64,000 nucleotides of DNA from Endobugula sp965225895 (GCA_965225895.1 CBDDBR010000011.1:1240001-1304000); one strand, 5' to 3'. Numbered from the stretch's first letter, positions 25,123 to 34,160 are shown. Program-made: numbers and translations. The notes: generated by a model not told the origin, from the sequence alone.

Positions 25123-25731
25123 CTAATCTCTATTGGATACATCGCTTGATGTATCCGAATCTTTGGTCTTTTCTAGCGAATCTGCCTGCAATGAACCTTT
25201 TAACTGTTCCAGTACTTGGAATGGATTCGTTTCTGCAACCGTTGCCGCTATGGCTTTTTCTGCCTCTGCTTCACCACTTGAAAAATAAGCATGGGGTACA
25301 CACTCATCATTGTGGTAAGACACTATCGGTAAGCTAAGTAATAGCTCATCTTCTATAATCTGGTAAATATCGGTTTGCCCTTCACCTATAATCCAAGGTT
25401 CATAATGCTTGGGCAAACGCTCAGCATGTTCTTCTTTCCAAAGAATAGCTAAGTTAATATCACAACTTAACGTGACTGGCGCGGCATCTAAGCAACGCTG
25501 ACATATATTATTTACATTCGCATCGATATGCCCCATCACATGCAATGTGCGTTGCTCACCAATACCAAATACTAAATTTGCGTAAACAGACCCTTCTGGA
25601 GAGAATAGCAATTCACTAAGCCTTGTCAGCTCACTGAGTGCTACAGTGCCTTCAATTTCGATACCCTGCTGTGCAAATTTGCGGGGATCAAGTTGCCTTG
25701 GCAACGGGCTGTCAGAGGGGGTGTTCAACAT
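25123..25731 (-). CDS. yceD: YceD/DUF177 family protein (23S rRNA accumulation protein)
   Basis: This 202-residue DUF177 protein affects 23S rRNA levels in E. coli; the mechanism is unknown. It has the N-terminal LPRQLDPRKFAQQGIEIEGTVALSEL segment, the CQRCLDA cysteine pair, and an acidic ILLSLPIVSYHND region; the last 30 residues are Ser/Asp-rich and probably disordered. The ATG at 25731 fits the family start, but it has no ribosome site and stands only about 3 nt from the expected transcription start of a near-consensus promoter, so the message may be leaderless. Confidence 0.9.
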   Translation of the reverse strand: MLNTPSDSPLPRQLDPRKFAQQGIEIEGTVALSELTRLSELLFSPEGSVYANLVFGIGEQRTLHVMGHIDANVNNICQRCLDAAPVTLSCDINLAILWKEEHAERLPKHYEPWIIGEGQTDIYQIIEDELLLSLPIVSYHNDECVPHAYFSSGEAEAEKAIAATVAETNPFQVLEQLKGSLQADSLEKTKDSDTSSDVSNRD

Positions 25732-25740
25732 AGGCGCGCA

Positions 25741-25769
25741 ATGATAGGGAGTTGTGATGCTTGTGTCAA
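25741..25769 (-). promoter_or_regulatory. sigma-70 promoter of yceD-rpmF
   Basis: On the minus strand a perfect TTGACA, a 17-bp spacer and TATCAT end 10 nt before the yceD ATG. The predicted start site is at about 25734. Confidence 0.75.
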
Positions 25770-25887
25770 AAATTATCGTTAAAAAATGATCAAAAAAGTG
25801 ATTTTTTTGATGAATAATATCAATATCTAGTATAAGACGCTAAAATCACACCTATTCTCACTTAAAATCAACTGTATAGACTCCAAC

Positions 25888-26469
25888 ATGCTGCCGTTAA
25901 TTCTTGCCTCTAGCTCACCCTATCGCCGTGAAATATTACAAAAGCTCCACGTAGACTTTAGCTATGATTCACCAAATATTGATGAATCCATAAAAACAGG
26001 TGAAACACCTACCGAGCTTGTTAAGCGCCTAGCCTTAGAAAAAGCACAAGCCGTGAGCACAAAACACCCCCATGCACTCATCATTGGCTCTGACCAAGTC
26101 GCTGTACTCGACAATACTGTGATGACGAAACCTCATAATCATGAAAATGCCATGAAGCAACTGCAAGCCTCTAGCGGTAAAAAGGTCACCTTTCTTACCA
26201 GCCTGTGCTTATTCAACAGCAAAACAGAAGAACACCAGATAGCATTATGCCCCTATTCGGTTGAGTTTTTGTCGCTAACTAACGCTCAAATTGATGTTTA
26301 TTTACAAAAAGAACAACCCTACAACTGTGCGGGGAGCTTTAAATCCGAGGGATTAGGCATTACCTTATTTAAACGCTTTGAAGGTGATGACCCAAATAGT
26401 TTAATTGGTTTACCATTGATTGAGCTCGTTAAAATGCTAAGAAACGAAGGGGTTGAACCACTAAGCTAA
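25888..26469 (+). CDS. yceF: Maf-family nucleotide pyrophosphatase (YceF type)
   Basis: This 193-residue Maf protein hydrolyses modified or canonical NTPs; YceF prefers m7GTP in E. coli. It has the signature ILASSSPYRREILQKL, the IGSDQVAVLDN catalytic Asp region, the Lys of KPHNHENAMKQL, and the NCAGSFKSEGLGITLFKRFEGDDPNSLIGLPLIEL ending. It is divergent from yceD, the same arrangement as in E. coli and Pseudomonas, which supports YceF over the other Maf paralogue YhdE. A bidirectional terminator follows. Confidence 0.9.
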   Translation: MLPLILASSSPYRREILQKLHVDFSYDSPNIDESIKTGETPTELVKRLALEKAQAVSTKHPHALIIGSDQVAVLDNTVMTKPHNHENAMKQLQASSGKKVTFLTSLCLFNSKTEEHQIALCPYSVEFLSLTNAQIDVYLQKEQPYNCAGSFKSEGLGITLFKRFEGDDPNSLIGLPLIELVKMLRNEGVEPLS

Positions 26470-26474
26470 AAAAT

Positions 26475-26510
26475 AAAAAGCCGCTACACAAACATGTAGC
26501 GGCTTTTTTT
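26475..26510. terminator. bidirectional terminator between yceF and the S49 peptidase gene
   Basis: The stem AAAAAGCCGCTACA/TGTAGCGGCTTTTT with a 6-nt loop and terminal T-run lies between convergent genes. Confidence 0.9.
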
Positions 26511-26531
26511 AGCATCAAGACACATCATCAT

Positions 26532-27515
26532 TTAACGTAATTGAACCGTACTATTCATTACCTGATTCAATACCGCGCCAACACCTTCACCTACAGACAC
26601 ACCAAAGCGTTTCGAGAACTCTTCAAATGGTGTTGGACGTACGGTGTAGTCGTATATTTTTTCATGATGAATAACCTCGCGCGCCACATAACCCGCACTG
26701 CCCAAGCCATCAATCAAGCCCTTTTCTAACGCTTGCTCGCCATTCCAAATAAGCCCTGAGTATAGTTTTTCGTCCGCTACCAAACGATCACCACGACCCG
26801 ACTTCACAGCTTGAATAAATTGCTCATGCGTGGATTCCAGTACACTTTCCCAAAACAATGTTTCATCTTGGCGCTGCGGCATAAATGGATCTAAAAACCC
26901 CTTGTGCTCACCACTGGTATACGTGCGACGCTCAACACCCAATTTATTCATTAAATCAACAAAGCCAAAGCTAGATGCCGTCACACCGATAGAACCCACT
27001 AAACTCGATTTATCGGCATAAATATCATCGGCGGCTGCCGCAATGTAATACCCGCCTGAAGCACCAAGATCACTAATGACCGCATATAATTTTTTACTCG
27101 GATGCAAAGTACGTAGGCGTTTAATTTCATCGTAAATATAACCTGACTGTACAGGACTACCACCTGGGCTATTAATCGCCAAAATGACAGCTTTTGAATA
27201 TTCATTCTCAAATGCATCGCGCAGAGCATGGGCAAGATCATTTGCATTAGCAGGCTGATCTGCTGCAATCACCCCCTCCAAATACACGATAGCGGTATGC
27301 TCGTCTGTTGTCGCATAGCCCTCATCTGACGTTTGCTGAGTAATGCCTACAAAAATAAAAACCACATAAAAACAAGCGAACAACTTAAAGAAAATTCCCC
27401 AACGCCGAGCCCGCTTTTGCTCTTTTAATGACTCTTGCGCAATCGCCGACACTAACTGCCAATCGCGGTGTTCACTATTAGGGTCAACCTTCTCTTTACC
27501 ACCAAAAAAACCCAT
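26532..27515 (-). CDS. sppA: S49 family signal peptide peptidase (36-kDa SppA type)
   Basis: This 327-residue membrane protease cleaves leftover signal peptides in the inner membrane. It has a cytoplasmic N-terminus, one membrane helix at about 40-60 (WGIFFKLFACFYVVFIFVG), and one S49 domain with ILAINSPGGSPVQSG, the catalytic serine in ISDLGASGGYYIAAAAD, and the catalytic lysine in YTSGEHKGFLDPF. The short, single-domain form differs from the 67-kDa E. coli SppA. AGGAGT precedes the ATG. It forms an operon with the HAD gene 9 bp upstream and rluC. Confidence 0.9.
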   Translation of the reverse strand: MGFFGGKEKVDPNSEHRDWQLVSAIAQESLKEQKRARRWGIFFKLFACFYVVFIFVGITQQTSDEGYATTDEHTAIVYLEGVIAADQPANANDLAHALRDAFENEYSKAVILAINSPGGSPVQSGYIYDEIKRLRTLHPSKKLYAVISDLGASGGYYIAAAADDIYADKSSLVGSIGVTASSFGFVDLMNKLGVERRTYTSGEHKGFLDPFMPQRQDETLFWESVLESTHEQFIQAVKSGRGDRLVADEKLYSGLIWNGEQALEKGLIDGLGSAGYVAREVIHHEKIYDYTVRPTPFEEFSKRFGVSVGEGVGAVLNQVMNSTVQLR

Positions 27516-27524
27516 TGATTACTC

Positions 27525-28181
27525 CTAAAAATTACTCTTTTTTGTCTGTAAAACCCATTCCACCAATTCTGAGAACCGATCAATGCACACACTTGGCTGA
27601 TAAGGCATCATACGATCAATATGATGCGCACCATAACTCACTGCAGCACGCGGCATATTTAGCTGTTTTGCCATATCCATATCATATTCAGTATCGCCAA
27701 CCATTACTGCCTGATCAGCATTGATAGAAAATTCATCCAACAATTCTTGCAACATTAAAGGATGAGGCTTTGACGCTGTTTCATCAGCACATCGACTCGC
27801 ATCAAAAAAGTGCTGCATGTTCAAACGGTCAAGTACACGATTCATACCACGGCGACTTTTACCCGTTGCCACTGCCATTCGATAACCCGCTTTTTTTAAA
27901 TGCTGTAAACCATCTTCAACACCATCAAAAAAAGGCGATGGCGACTGATCCACCTGTAAAAAGCAATCAATATAGGCTAAACGAATGCGCTCTTTTTCTT
28001 CATCATTCAACTGGGGATACAGCACCTGCATGGCTTCAGGCAAACCCAAACCAATAATATTTAACACAGCATCATCACTCAACACTGGAAAACCCGTGCG
28101 GTAAGCCGCTTGCTGAACACAATGCACTATTTTAGACGTAGAATCACTTAAAGTGCCATCCCAATCAAAAATAATTAACAC
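27525..28181 (-). CDS. HAD-IA hydrolase, Gph-like
   Basis: This 218-residue HAD phosphatase has motif I in IFDWDGTLSDS, motif II in VATGKSRRG, the lysine of SKPHPLML, and motif IV in VMVGDTEYDMDMA. The cap domain is of the alpha-helical C1 type. Phosphoglycolate phosphatase is the nearest named relative, but the DWDGT variant and the rluC-HAD-sppA place mark a separate, uncharacterised pseudomonad group; the substrate is unknown. The start is GTG with GGGGAT upstream. Confidence 0.82.
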   Translation of the reverse strand: MLIIFDWDGTLSDSTSKIVHCVQQAAYRTGFPVLSDDAVLNIIGLGLPEAMQVLYPQLNDEEKERIRLAYIDCFLQVDQSPSPFFDGVEDGLQHLKKAGYRMAVATGKSRRGMNRVLDRLNMQHFFDASRCADETASKPHPLMLQELLDEFSINADQAVMVGDTEYDMDMAKQLNMPRAAVSYGAHHIDRMMPYQPSVCIDRFSELVEWVLQTKKSNF

Positions 28182-28226
28182 TGGTACATCCCCATCAAAC
28201 AGGTGCTATAGATGATGACACAAGTA

Positions 28227-29195
28227 CTACGCATCACTGATATCTAACTGTTTAAACACCGCAGTTAAATCGTCACCCAGCGGCGCTTCAATATTCAACT
28301 GTGTTTTATCTGGCAGGCGAAAGGATAACTGGTATGCATGTAAGAACAGGCGCTTTAACCCTAAAGAACGGTAGTGCTTATTAATTTCGCCATCACAATA
28401 TTTATCATCACCGATAATTGAACAGCCTACAGACTGACAATGCACTCGTATTTGATGCGTTCTCCCTGTAATTGGCTTGGCTTCGACTAAGGTGCAGCCT
28501 TTATAGCGTTCAACAATACGATATTCTGTTAACGATGCTTTTGCGCCCTCGGTGTCGGGTGTAGCAATACGCACAATACGCTCACCACTCGACAACTGAT
28601 TTTTAACCAAGGGGGTATTAATTGATTTACGACGATTGGCCCAACGCCCATCCACCAACGCACGATATATTTTTTGAATACGCCCTTCACGTAGCTCTTG
28701 CTGAATATAACGCAAGCTACTGCGCTTTTTAGCAATCATGATACAGCCCGATGTGTCTCGATCAAGGCGGTGAACTAACTCTAAGAAACGGTTATCTGGG
28801 CGAATTTGTCGAAAGCTTTCAATTAAACCTAAGCTGATACCACTGCCGCCGTGCACAGCCAAACCTGAGGGCTTATTGACGACAATTAAGTCATCGTTTT
28901 CAAATAAAATAGACGACTCTAATAAGCTAGACAATTGCTGACTTGGCTGAGGCGGCTCATCTCGTTGACTCACTCGCACTGGCGGGATTCTCACTAAATC
29001 ACCATCACGCAATTTATACTCAGGCTTCACTCTGCCTTTATTAACTCGCACCTCACCCTTACGCAAAATACGATAAATACGCGACTTAGGCACACCTTTA
29101 AGAAAAGTTAATAAAAAGTTATCAATACGTTGACCAGTATTTCCAGCATCGATAGTGACAAATTGTACAGTTGGGGCAACATCAGGTAGGTTCAT
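28227..29195 (-). CDS. rluC: 23S rRNA pseudouridine(955/2504/2580) synthase
   Basis: RluC modifies three uridines near the peptidyl transferase centre. The 322-residue protein has an N-terminal S4 RNA-binding domain (GQRIDNFLLTFLKGVPKSRIYRILRKGEVRVNKGRVKPEYKLRDGDLVRIPPV) and the catalytic domain with LVHRLDRDTSGCIMIAKKRS. It is divergent from rne, as in E. coli and Pseudomonas. The ATG lacks a ribosome site, and a TATTAT box stands only about 7 nt before it, a layout similar to yceD. Confidence 0.93.
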   Translation of the reverse strand: MNLPDVAPTVQFVTIDAGNTGQRIDNFLLTFLKGVPKSRIYRILRKGEVRVNKGRVKPEYKLRDGDLVRIPPVRVSQRDEPPQPSQQLSSLLESSILFENDDLIVVNKPSGLAVHGGSGISLGLIESFRQIRPDNRFLELVHRLDRDTSGCIMIAKKRSSLRYIQQELREGRIQKIYRALVDGRWANRRKSINTPLVKNQLSSGERIVRIATPDTEGAKASLTEYRIVERYKGCTLVEAKPITGRTHQIRVHCQSVGCSIIGDDKYCDGEINKHYRSLGLKRLFLHAYQLSFRLPDKTQLNIEAPLGDDLTAVFKQLDISDA

Positions 29196-29335
29196 AGGCG
29201 GGATAATAACAGCTTGTTAGGGTAATTTCCCCTGCGTATTCAAACCCAACACCTACTTTTTTATGATTTTCGTAAAGCGATTGACCTAGCCTTATGTTTA
29301 TGATTGAGATTACACCAAACTACTGCTATGATTGT

Positions 29336-29350
29336 CAGGTGGTCTACCTG
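29336..29350. promoter_or_regulatory. inverted repeat in the rne upstream region
   Basis: CAGGT and ACCTG flank a 5-nt centre, 15 nt upstream of a TATAAT box. It could be an operator or simply chance, since it is short. Confidence 0.3.
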
Positions 29351-29364
29351 CGATTTCCGAGCGG

Positions 29365-29370
29365 TATAAT
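29365..29370 (+). promoter_or_regulatory. candidate -10 box for rne
   Basis: A perfect TATAAT (in GCGGTATAATGGCG) points toward rne, about 775 bp upstream of its ATG. No good -35 lies at 16-18 bp. If used, it would give a leader much longer than the roughly 360-nt autoregulatory leader known in E. coli. Confidence 0.35.
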
Positions 29371-30145
29371 GGCGAATTGATGAATTCTTGCGTTTACGCA
29401 AGCACAACAAGCCCAGATATTGCTTCAAGGAAACACCGCATAGCCGCAACGCTTGTTACAACTGGATATAAACATCCAAAATAGTAGCTAAACAAGCAAA
29501 AATACTATGGCGCTTGGCTCCCATATATTATTTGAAATAATCAATTAATAAGATGCCATTCACCATGCTAAATATTAATTATGCGATACAAAATTAAACG
29601 TGCTTGAAATGCACTAGTGATACCCCTTTGATTTTTATGAACTAGCCGCTACCAAAGAGTAGCCCTAGCAAACGAAGGGATAAAGACAAGATATATTGTA
29701 ATACTGGTAGGTTACGACTTAAGACCTACGCTTAAGCCCATTGCTTAAGCACAAAGATAAAGATTTATATTCTGTTTGTGATAACCGCTGAATTATTCGC
29801 GATTAACACAATAGAAATTAGCGTACAGCGCCAATACAAAAGCCCCGTACGTAGATAATTGTTACCTTTTTGCTGAAAGATACAGCAAGAGTAAGGCAGA
29901 AAAACTGATAAACAGGCTGTAGCGTGCAATATAATACGCACCCATTGATCACCCCACACATACTGGGCCATCAACTACACCATAACGCTCATTAGCATTT
30001 ACCAGATATTCGCCCTCTTTTATTAATACATAACAATTATCACCGCAGAGCTAGACTCTCAATCTTTATCTTCCCATCGTATTTCATCTTGCCTTTCATC
30101 ATTACTGGTTCATAGTCACTAGCACCTAAAACTAGGAAGATTACT
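29371..30145 (+). promoter_or_regulatory. long non-coding region upstream of rne (possible 5' leader)
   Basis: The 950-bp rluC-rne gap holds no credible gene on either strand. It contains several possible stems, for example GTAGGT...ACCTAC near 29710, repeated CTTAAG motifs at 29717-29750, and GCTAC...GTAGC near 29650. In E. coli the rne leader folds into hairpins through which RNase E controls its own mRNA; a similar role is inferred here from position and length only. Confidence 0.4.
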
Positions 30146-32866
30146 ATGAAAAGAATGCTCATCAATGCCACCCAACCAGAAGAACTACGCGTTGCTCTTG
30201 TTGACGGCCAATGGATGTACGATCTTGATATTGAAAACCGTACCCGCGAACAAAAAAAAGCCAACATTTATAAAGGCAAAATTACCCGTATAGAACCCAG
30301 CCTAGAAGCAGCTTTTGTCGACTACGGTGCTGAACGCCACGGCTTTCTCCCTTTAAAAGAAATTTCACGCGAATATTTTTCAAAACAACCAAAAGATATT
30401 GAAGGTCGCTTCAAAATCAAAGATGTGCTTAAAGAAGGCACAGAAGTGATAGTTCAAGTTGATAAAGAAGAGCGCGGCAACAAAGGCGCGGCACTCACCA
30501 CCTTTATTAGTCTTGCTGGACGCTGCATGGTCTTAATGCCAAATAACCCACGCGGTGGCGGTATTTCTCGCCGTATCGAAGGTGAAGAACGTAACGAGTT
30601 ACGCCAAGCATTATCACAAATTGATGTACCTAAGGGTATGAGTGTGATTGTACGTACCGCAGGTATTGGTCGTAGCACCGAAGAGTTACAGTGGGATCTA
30701 AACTACCTACTACAGCTATGGACATCAATTAAAGAAGAATCTGACAAAACCAAAGCACCGCACTTTTTATTCCAAGAAAGTAACGTCATTATTCGCGCTA
30801 TTCGTGATTATCTTCGTCCAGATATTGGCGAAGTGATTGTTGATAACGAAGACACGTACAATTTAGCCACGGCTTTTGTTCAGCAAGTAATGCCGAACTA
30901 CAAGAGCAAAGTAAAGTTTTATAGTGATGAAACACCGCTATTTAACCGCTACCAAATTGAAGGCCAAATCGAAAGCGCCTATGAACGCGAAGTAAAACTG
31001 CCTTCTGGCGGCTCTGTTGTTATTGATGTAACTGAAGCACTTATCGCTATCGACATCAACTCAGCTCGTGCTACAAAAGGCGGAGACATTGAAGAAACTG
31101 CCTTACAAACCAACCTAGAAGCGGCGGATGAAATTGCACGCCAACTACGCTTACGCGATATTGGTGGTTTAATTGTTATCGACTTTATCGATATGCAGCC
31201 AGCACGTAATCAACGCGCCGTTGAAGAACGTATGCAAAATGCACTCACTATGGATCGCGCACGTGTACAAGTGGGTCGTATTTCTCGCTTTGGTCTACTC
31301 GAAATGTCACGTCAACGTCTGCGTCCTTCACTTGGCGAAACAACATCAAAAGTGTGCCCTCGCTGTAGTGGTCACGGCTCTATTCGCTCAACAAAATCTA
31401 TTGCGCTATCTATATTACGTTTAGTAGAAGAAGAAGCTCAAAAAGATCGCAGCGCAGAAATTCGTGCAATTACCCCAGTAAAAGTAGCCACCTACTTACT
31501 GAACGAGAAACGCAAAACCATCTCAAACATTGAGCTTAACAACAACACCCGTGTTGTTATTGTGCCTAATGCTGAATTAGTAACACCGCATTATGAAGTA
31601 CAACGTTTACGCGATGACGAAAGCGAAGGTTTTGAAACCAGCTATAAGATTACCGCATCGCAAGAAGATAATTCATTAGATGAAAAACAACCATCGGCTC
31701 CATTACCGAAGCCTGCCGTACAACAGGTTATGCCTAACCAGCCTGCCCCACCATCGACGGAACTTCAAAAAGAGAAAGAGCCAAGCCTACTAACTCGCAT
31801 TATGACTGCAATTTCTTCATTGTTTGCATCGCCTGAACCCGAGAAGAAACCCGAAGAAAACAACCAAAGAAAGCGTCATAACAATCGCAATAACCAAAAT
31901 CGACGCAACAATCGCAATGGTCGTAGAAATAATTCTCGTAATGATCGTAACAATAACGAGAGAAACAACGATAAAAATACCGAAACTGATGCGAATAACG
32001 AAAGAAATACGCATAACAACGAAGGTAATGGCAACAATGAAAGAAACCGTAACAACCGTCGTCGTAACAATCGTAAACCAAGAAACGACAATCGAAACAC
32101 AGTAAAGGATGAGTCAGCAACAAACGACAACTCACCACAAACTCAAGACGAAAACACAGGTAATCGTCCAGAAAAACGTCCAAACAATCGTAAGCCACGC
32201 AACCAGCAACGCCAACGAGGACGTCGTACCGAAAACAAACCTCAACAAGAAAATGTGAAAGAACAGCAAGAGCTCAATCAACAAGTGAATGCTGCTATTG
32301 ATCAACAAGAAAATACAGCAGCGCAACAAGCTAAACCCACAGTAGAAGCCAAGGCTGAGCCTGTAGCAACCCCAGCACCACAAAAAGAAACTGTTGCAGC
32401 TGCTGCCCCAACAACATCTACAGAAACGCCTGTTGCAGCGGCCAAAACTCAAAATGAGCCAACTGTAAAAGAAAACACCCAACAACCAGCTACCACTGAA
32501 AAGGTAACAACAAACACTGATACAAGCACTGAAACCTCAGCAACAACACCTAAAACAACACCTGTAGCAACATCTGAAACAGCAGTTGAAAGCGAAGAAA
32601 AAGTAGTAATAGCTGAGAAGCAGGCTTATGTACGTGCAACAAATGACCCACGTGTTAGCCCAAAACCTGTCACTGATATTGGCCTACAAAGCCAAACCCT
32701 AGAATGCTTTACTGGTGAATCACTCAATACTGCACTACCTGCTAATATTGAACACTCACCACGCGCACTATTACGTCCAGCCAATGACCCTAGAGGCCCT
32801 AAAACAGCCACTGTGGAGTCTATTGAGACAAATACAGACGCTAACGAAGCATTAAAAGAAGCATAA
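30146..32866 (+). CDS. rne: ribonuclease E
   Basis: RNase E is the essential endonuclease of mRNA decay and rRNA/tRNA processing and scaffold of the degradosome. Of 906 residues, the catalytic half (1-510) is in exact E. coli register: S1 domain (about 37-120), magnesium ligands Asp303 (IDINSA) and Asp346 (DFIDMQP), and zinc-link Cys404 and Cys407 (CPRCSGHG). The C-terminal half is low-complexity: an Arg/Asn-rich RNA-binding stretch at about 570-700, a Gln/Thr/Ala-rich stretch, then two NDPR motifs at 833-836 and 880-883. AGGAAG precedes the ATG. The gene is single, with no clear terminator after it. Confidence 0.97.
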   Translation: MKRMLINATQPEELRVALVDGQWMYDLDIENRTREQKKANIYKGKITRIEPSLEAAFVDYGAERHGFLPLKEISREYFSKQPKDIEGRFKIKDVLKEGTEVIVQVDKEERGNKGAALTTFISLAGRCMVLMPNNPRGGGISRRIEGEERNELRQALSQIDVPKGMSVIVRTAGIGRSTEELQWDLNYLLQLWTSIKEESDKTKAPHFLFQESNVIIRAIRDYLRPDIGEVIVDNEDTYNLATAFVQQVMPNYKSKVKFYSDETPLFNRYQIEGQIESAYEREVKLPSGGSVVIDVTEALIAIDINSARATKGGDIEETALQTNLEAADEIARQLRLRDIGGLIVIDFIDMQPARNQRAVEERMQNALTMDRARVQVGRISRFGLLEMSRQRLRPSLGETTSKVCPRCSGHGSIRSTKSIALSILRLVEEEAQKDRSAEIRAITPVKVATYLLNEKRKTISNIELNNNTRVVIVPNAELVTPHYEVQRLRDDESEGFETSYKITASQEDNSLDEKQPSAPLPKPAVQQVMPNQPAPPSTELQKEKEPSLLTRIMTAISSLFASPEPEKKPEENNQRKRHNNRNNQNRRNNRNGRRNNSRNDRNNNERNNDKNTETDANNERNTHNNEGNGNNERNRNNRRRNNRKPRNDNRNTVKDESATNDNSPQTQDENTGNRPEKRPNNRKPRNQQRQRGRRTENKPQQENVKEQQELNQQVNAAIDQQENTAAQQAKPTVEAKAEPVATPAPQKETVAAAAPTTSTETPVAAAKTQNEPTVKENTQQPATTEKVTTNTDTSTETSATTPKTTPVATSETAVESEEKVVIAEKQAYVRATNDPRVSPKPVTDIGLQSQTLECFTGESLNTALPANIEHSPRALLRPANDPRGPKTATVESIETNTDANEALKEA

Positions 32867-32963
32867 GAGCGATACGACTGGCTAGGCTTTGTACACTTAC
32901 ATGGTCTAGCTAGCTATCACGATGATTTATATAGAGAATTCCCAATAAAATTACTTTTTTTGG

Positions 32964-32991
32964 TTGCTGTAAGGTAAAACCTCTGTATAAT
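32964..32991 (+). promoter_or_regulatory. promoter of tRNA-Ser
   Basis: TTGCTG, a 16-bp spacer and a perfect TATAAT end 13 nt before the tRNA 5' end, placing the start site about 7 nt upstream of the mature tRNA. Confidence 0.6.
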
Positions 32992-33004
32992 TCGCATCTC
33001 TTTT

Positions 33005-33092
33005 GGAGAGGTGGCAGAGTGGCCGAATGCGGTGGTCTTGAAAACCATTGAGTGTAACAGCTCCCAGGGTTCGAATCCCTGCCTCTCCACCA
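33005..33092 (+). tRNA. tRNA-Ser (anticodon TGA)
   Basis: This 88-nt class II tRNA begins GGAGAGGTGGCAGAG and has acceptor stem GGAGAGG/CCTCTCC, anticodon loop CTTGAAA reading TGA, a long variable arm (GAGTGTAACAGCTC), T-arm GGGTTCGAATCCC and encoded CCA. The discriminator base at 33089 is A, whereas E. coli serine tRNAs have G73. A terminator follows at once, so it is a single-gene unit. Confidence 0.96.
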
Positions 33093-33100
33093 TATATAGA

Positions 33101-33132
33101 ACGCCTGTTTAGCAATAAACAGGCGTTTTTTT
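33101..33132 (+). terminator. terminator of tRNA-Ser
   Basis: The stem ACGCCTGTTT/AAACAGGCGT with a short loop and seven T lies 9 nt after the tRNA. Confidence 0.9.
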
Positions 33133-33388
33133 ATGCCTACTATTTACCCACATGATTATTCATGTCATACAATCATTGCCGCATCCCGTATAAGACACTA
33201 TTTAGGCTATAACGAAAGACATTTTTAGTCTTTATTAAATACGAAATGCACTTGATTTAAACCGCTATTCTCGTATCATTAGCTTGAAAAATATATCGCT
33301 AAACCCCATATATTATAAGGCTTTAGTGATTAACTAAAGATTGACACTGATTACTTTTATTATCCACTTAAATTCAGCAGAGGTTACT

Positions 33389-34072
33389 ATGCAGGACATT
33401 TACAATCAGCAAGCTACGGCTTCAACGGGATCGTTGGAAACCAGCAAAGTATTAAGGAACACCTACGCTTTATTAGCAATGACGCTACTATTTAGTGCGG
33501 TAACAGCAGGCATATCGATGAGCCTAGGCCTAGGCCACGGCGCGGGTATGATAATGAGCATTGGTGCACTATTATTAGTATGGTTTGTGCTACCACGCAC
33601 TGCGAATTCTGCAACAGGTATTTTTGTTGTATTTGGCTTTACAGGCCTATTAGGTGCCGCTCTAGGCCCTATGCTTAATCATTATCTAGCAATGGCCAAC
33701 GGTGGCTCTATTGTTATGCAAGCGCTAGGCGGCACCGCTCTTGTGTTCTTTTCGCTATCGGCTTATGTATTAACCACACGTAAAGATTTTAGCTTTATGG
33801 GCGGCTTTTTGTTTACAGGCCTCATGGTAGCGATTATCGCTATGGTAGGCATGTTTGTCGCATCACTATTTGGTGTACAAGTATCTGGCTTTAGTTTGGC
33901 AATTAGCGCATTAGTTGTATTGTTAATGTCTGGTTTTATTCTATACGATACAAGCCGTATTATTCATGGCGGTGAAACTAACTACCTATTGGCAACCACT
34001 GCGTTATATTTAGATATATACAACCTGTTCACTAGCCTATTGCATCTTATCGGCATGACTAGCGACGACTAA
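33389..34072 (+). CDS. yccA: Bax inhibitor-1/YccA family membrane protein
   Basis: This 227-residue inner-membrane protein of the BI-1 (TMBIM) family has seven membrane helices. YccA in E. coli binds and restrains the FtsH protease; other members leak calcium. The late ILYDTSRIIHGGETNYLLATTALYLDIYNLFTSLLHLIG segment with acidic residues is the family signature. The frame is open upstream to 33341, but AGAGG before the ATG at 33389 (MQDIYNQQA) fixes the start. It lies between tRNA-Ser and tusD, the same order as in Pseudomonas, and has its own terminator. Confidence 0.92.
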   Translation: MQDIYNQQATASTGSLETSKVLRNTYALLAMTLLFSAVTAGISMSLGLGHGAGMIMSIGALLLVWFVLPRTANSATGIFVVFGFTGLLGAALGPMLNHYLAMANGGSIVMQALGGTALVFFSLSAYVLTTRKDFSFMGGFLFTGLMVAIIAMVGMFVASLFGVQVSGFSLAISALVVLLMSGFILYDTSRIIHGGETNYLLATTALYLDIYNLFTSLLHLIGMTSDD

Positions 34073-34118
34073 TTAACGTTGCTGCCATTACCTTCACAAT
34101 AAGGTAAAAAGTTATCGC

Positions 34119-34146
34119 TAAAAGCCCCATTATTGGGGCTTTTTTA
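34119..34146 (+). terminator. terminator downstream of yccA
   Basis: The stem AAAGCCCC/GGGGCTTT with loop and six T lies 47 nt after the stop; tusD starts 14 nt further. Confidence 0.85.
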
Positions 34147-34160
34147 GTTACAATTCCCCC

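Noticed and set aside
29261..29974. Small open frames in the rluC-rne gap (29261-29449 and 29765-29974, minus strand)
   Set aside because: No ribosome site, odd composition, no recognisable motif; the gap is better read as leader or regulatory DNA.
31800..32485. Several long open frames opposite or out of frame with the rne tail
   Set aside because: They arise from the Arg/Asn- and Gln/Thr-rich low-complexity coding of RNase E; the antisense frames are Cys/Tyr- or Leu/Arg-rich shadows without ribosome sites.
33341..33363. TTGACA upstream of yccA as a -35 box
   Set aside because: The nearest -10-like sequence, TATTAT, is only 11 bp away, and nothing suitable lies at 16-18 bp.
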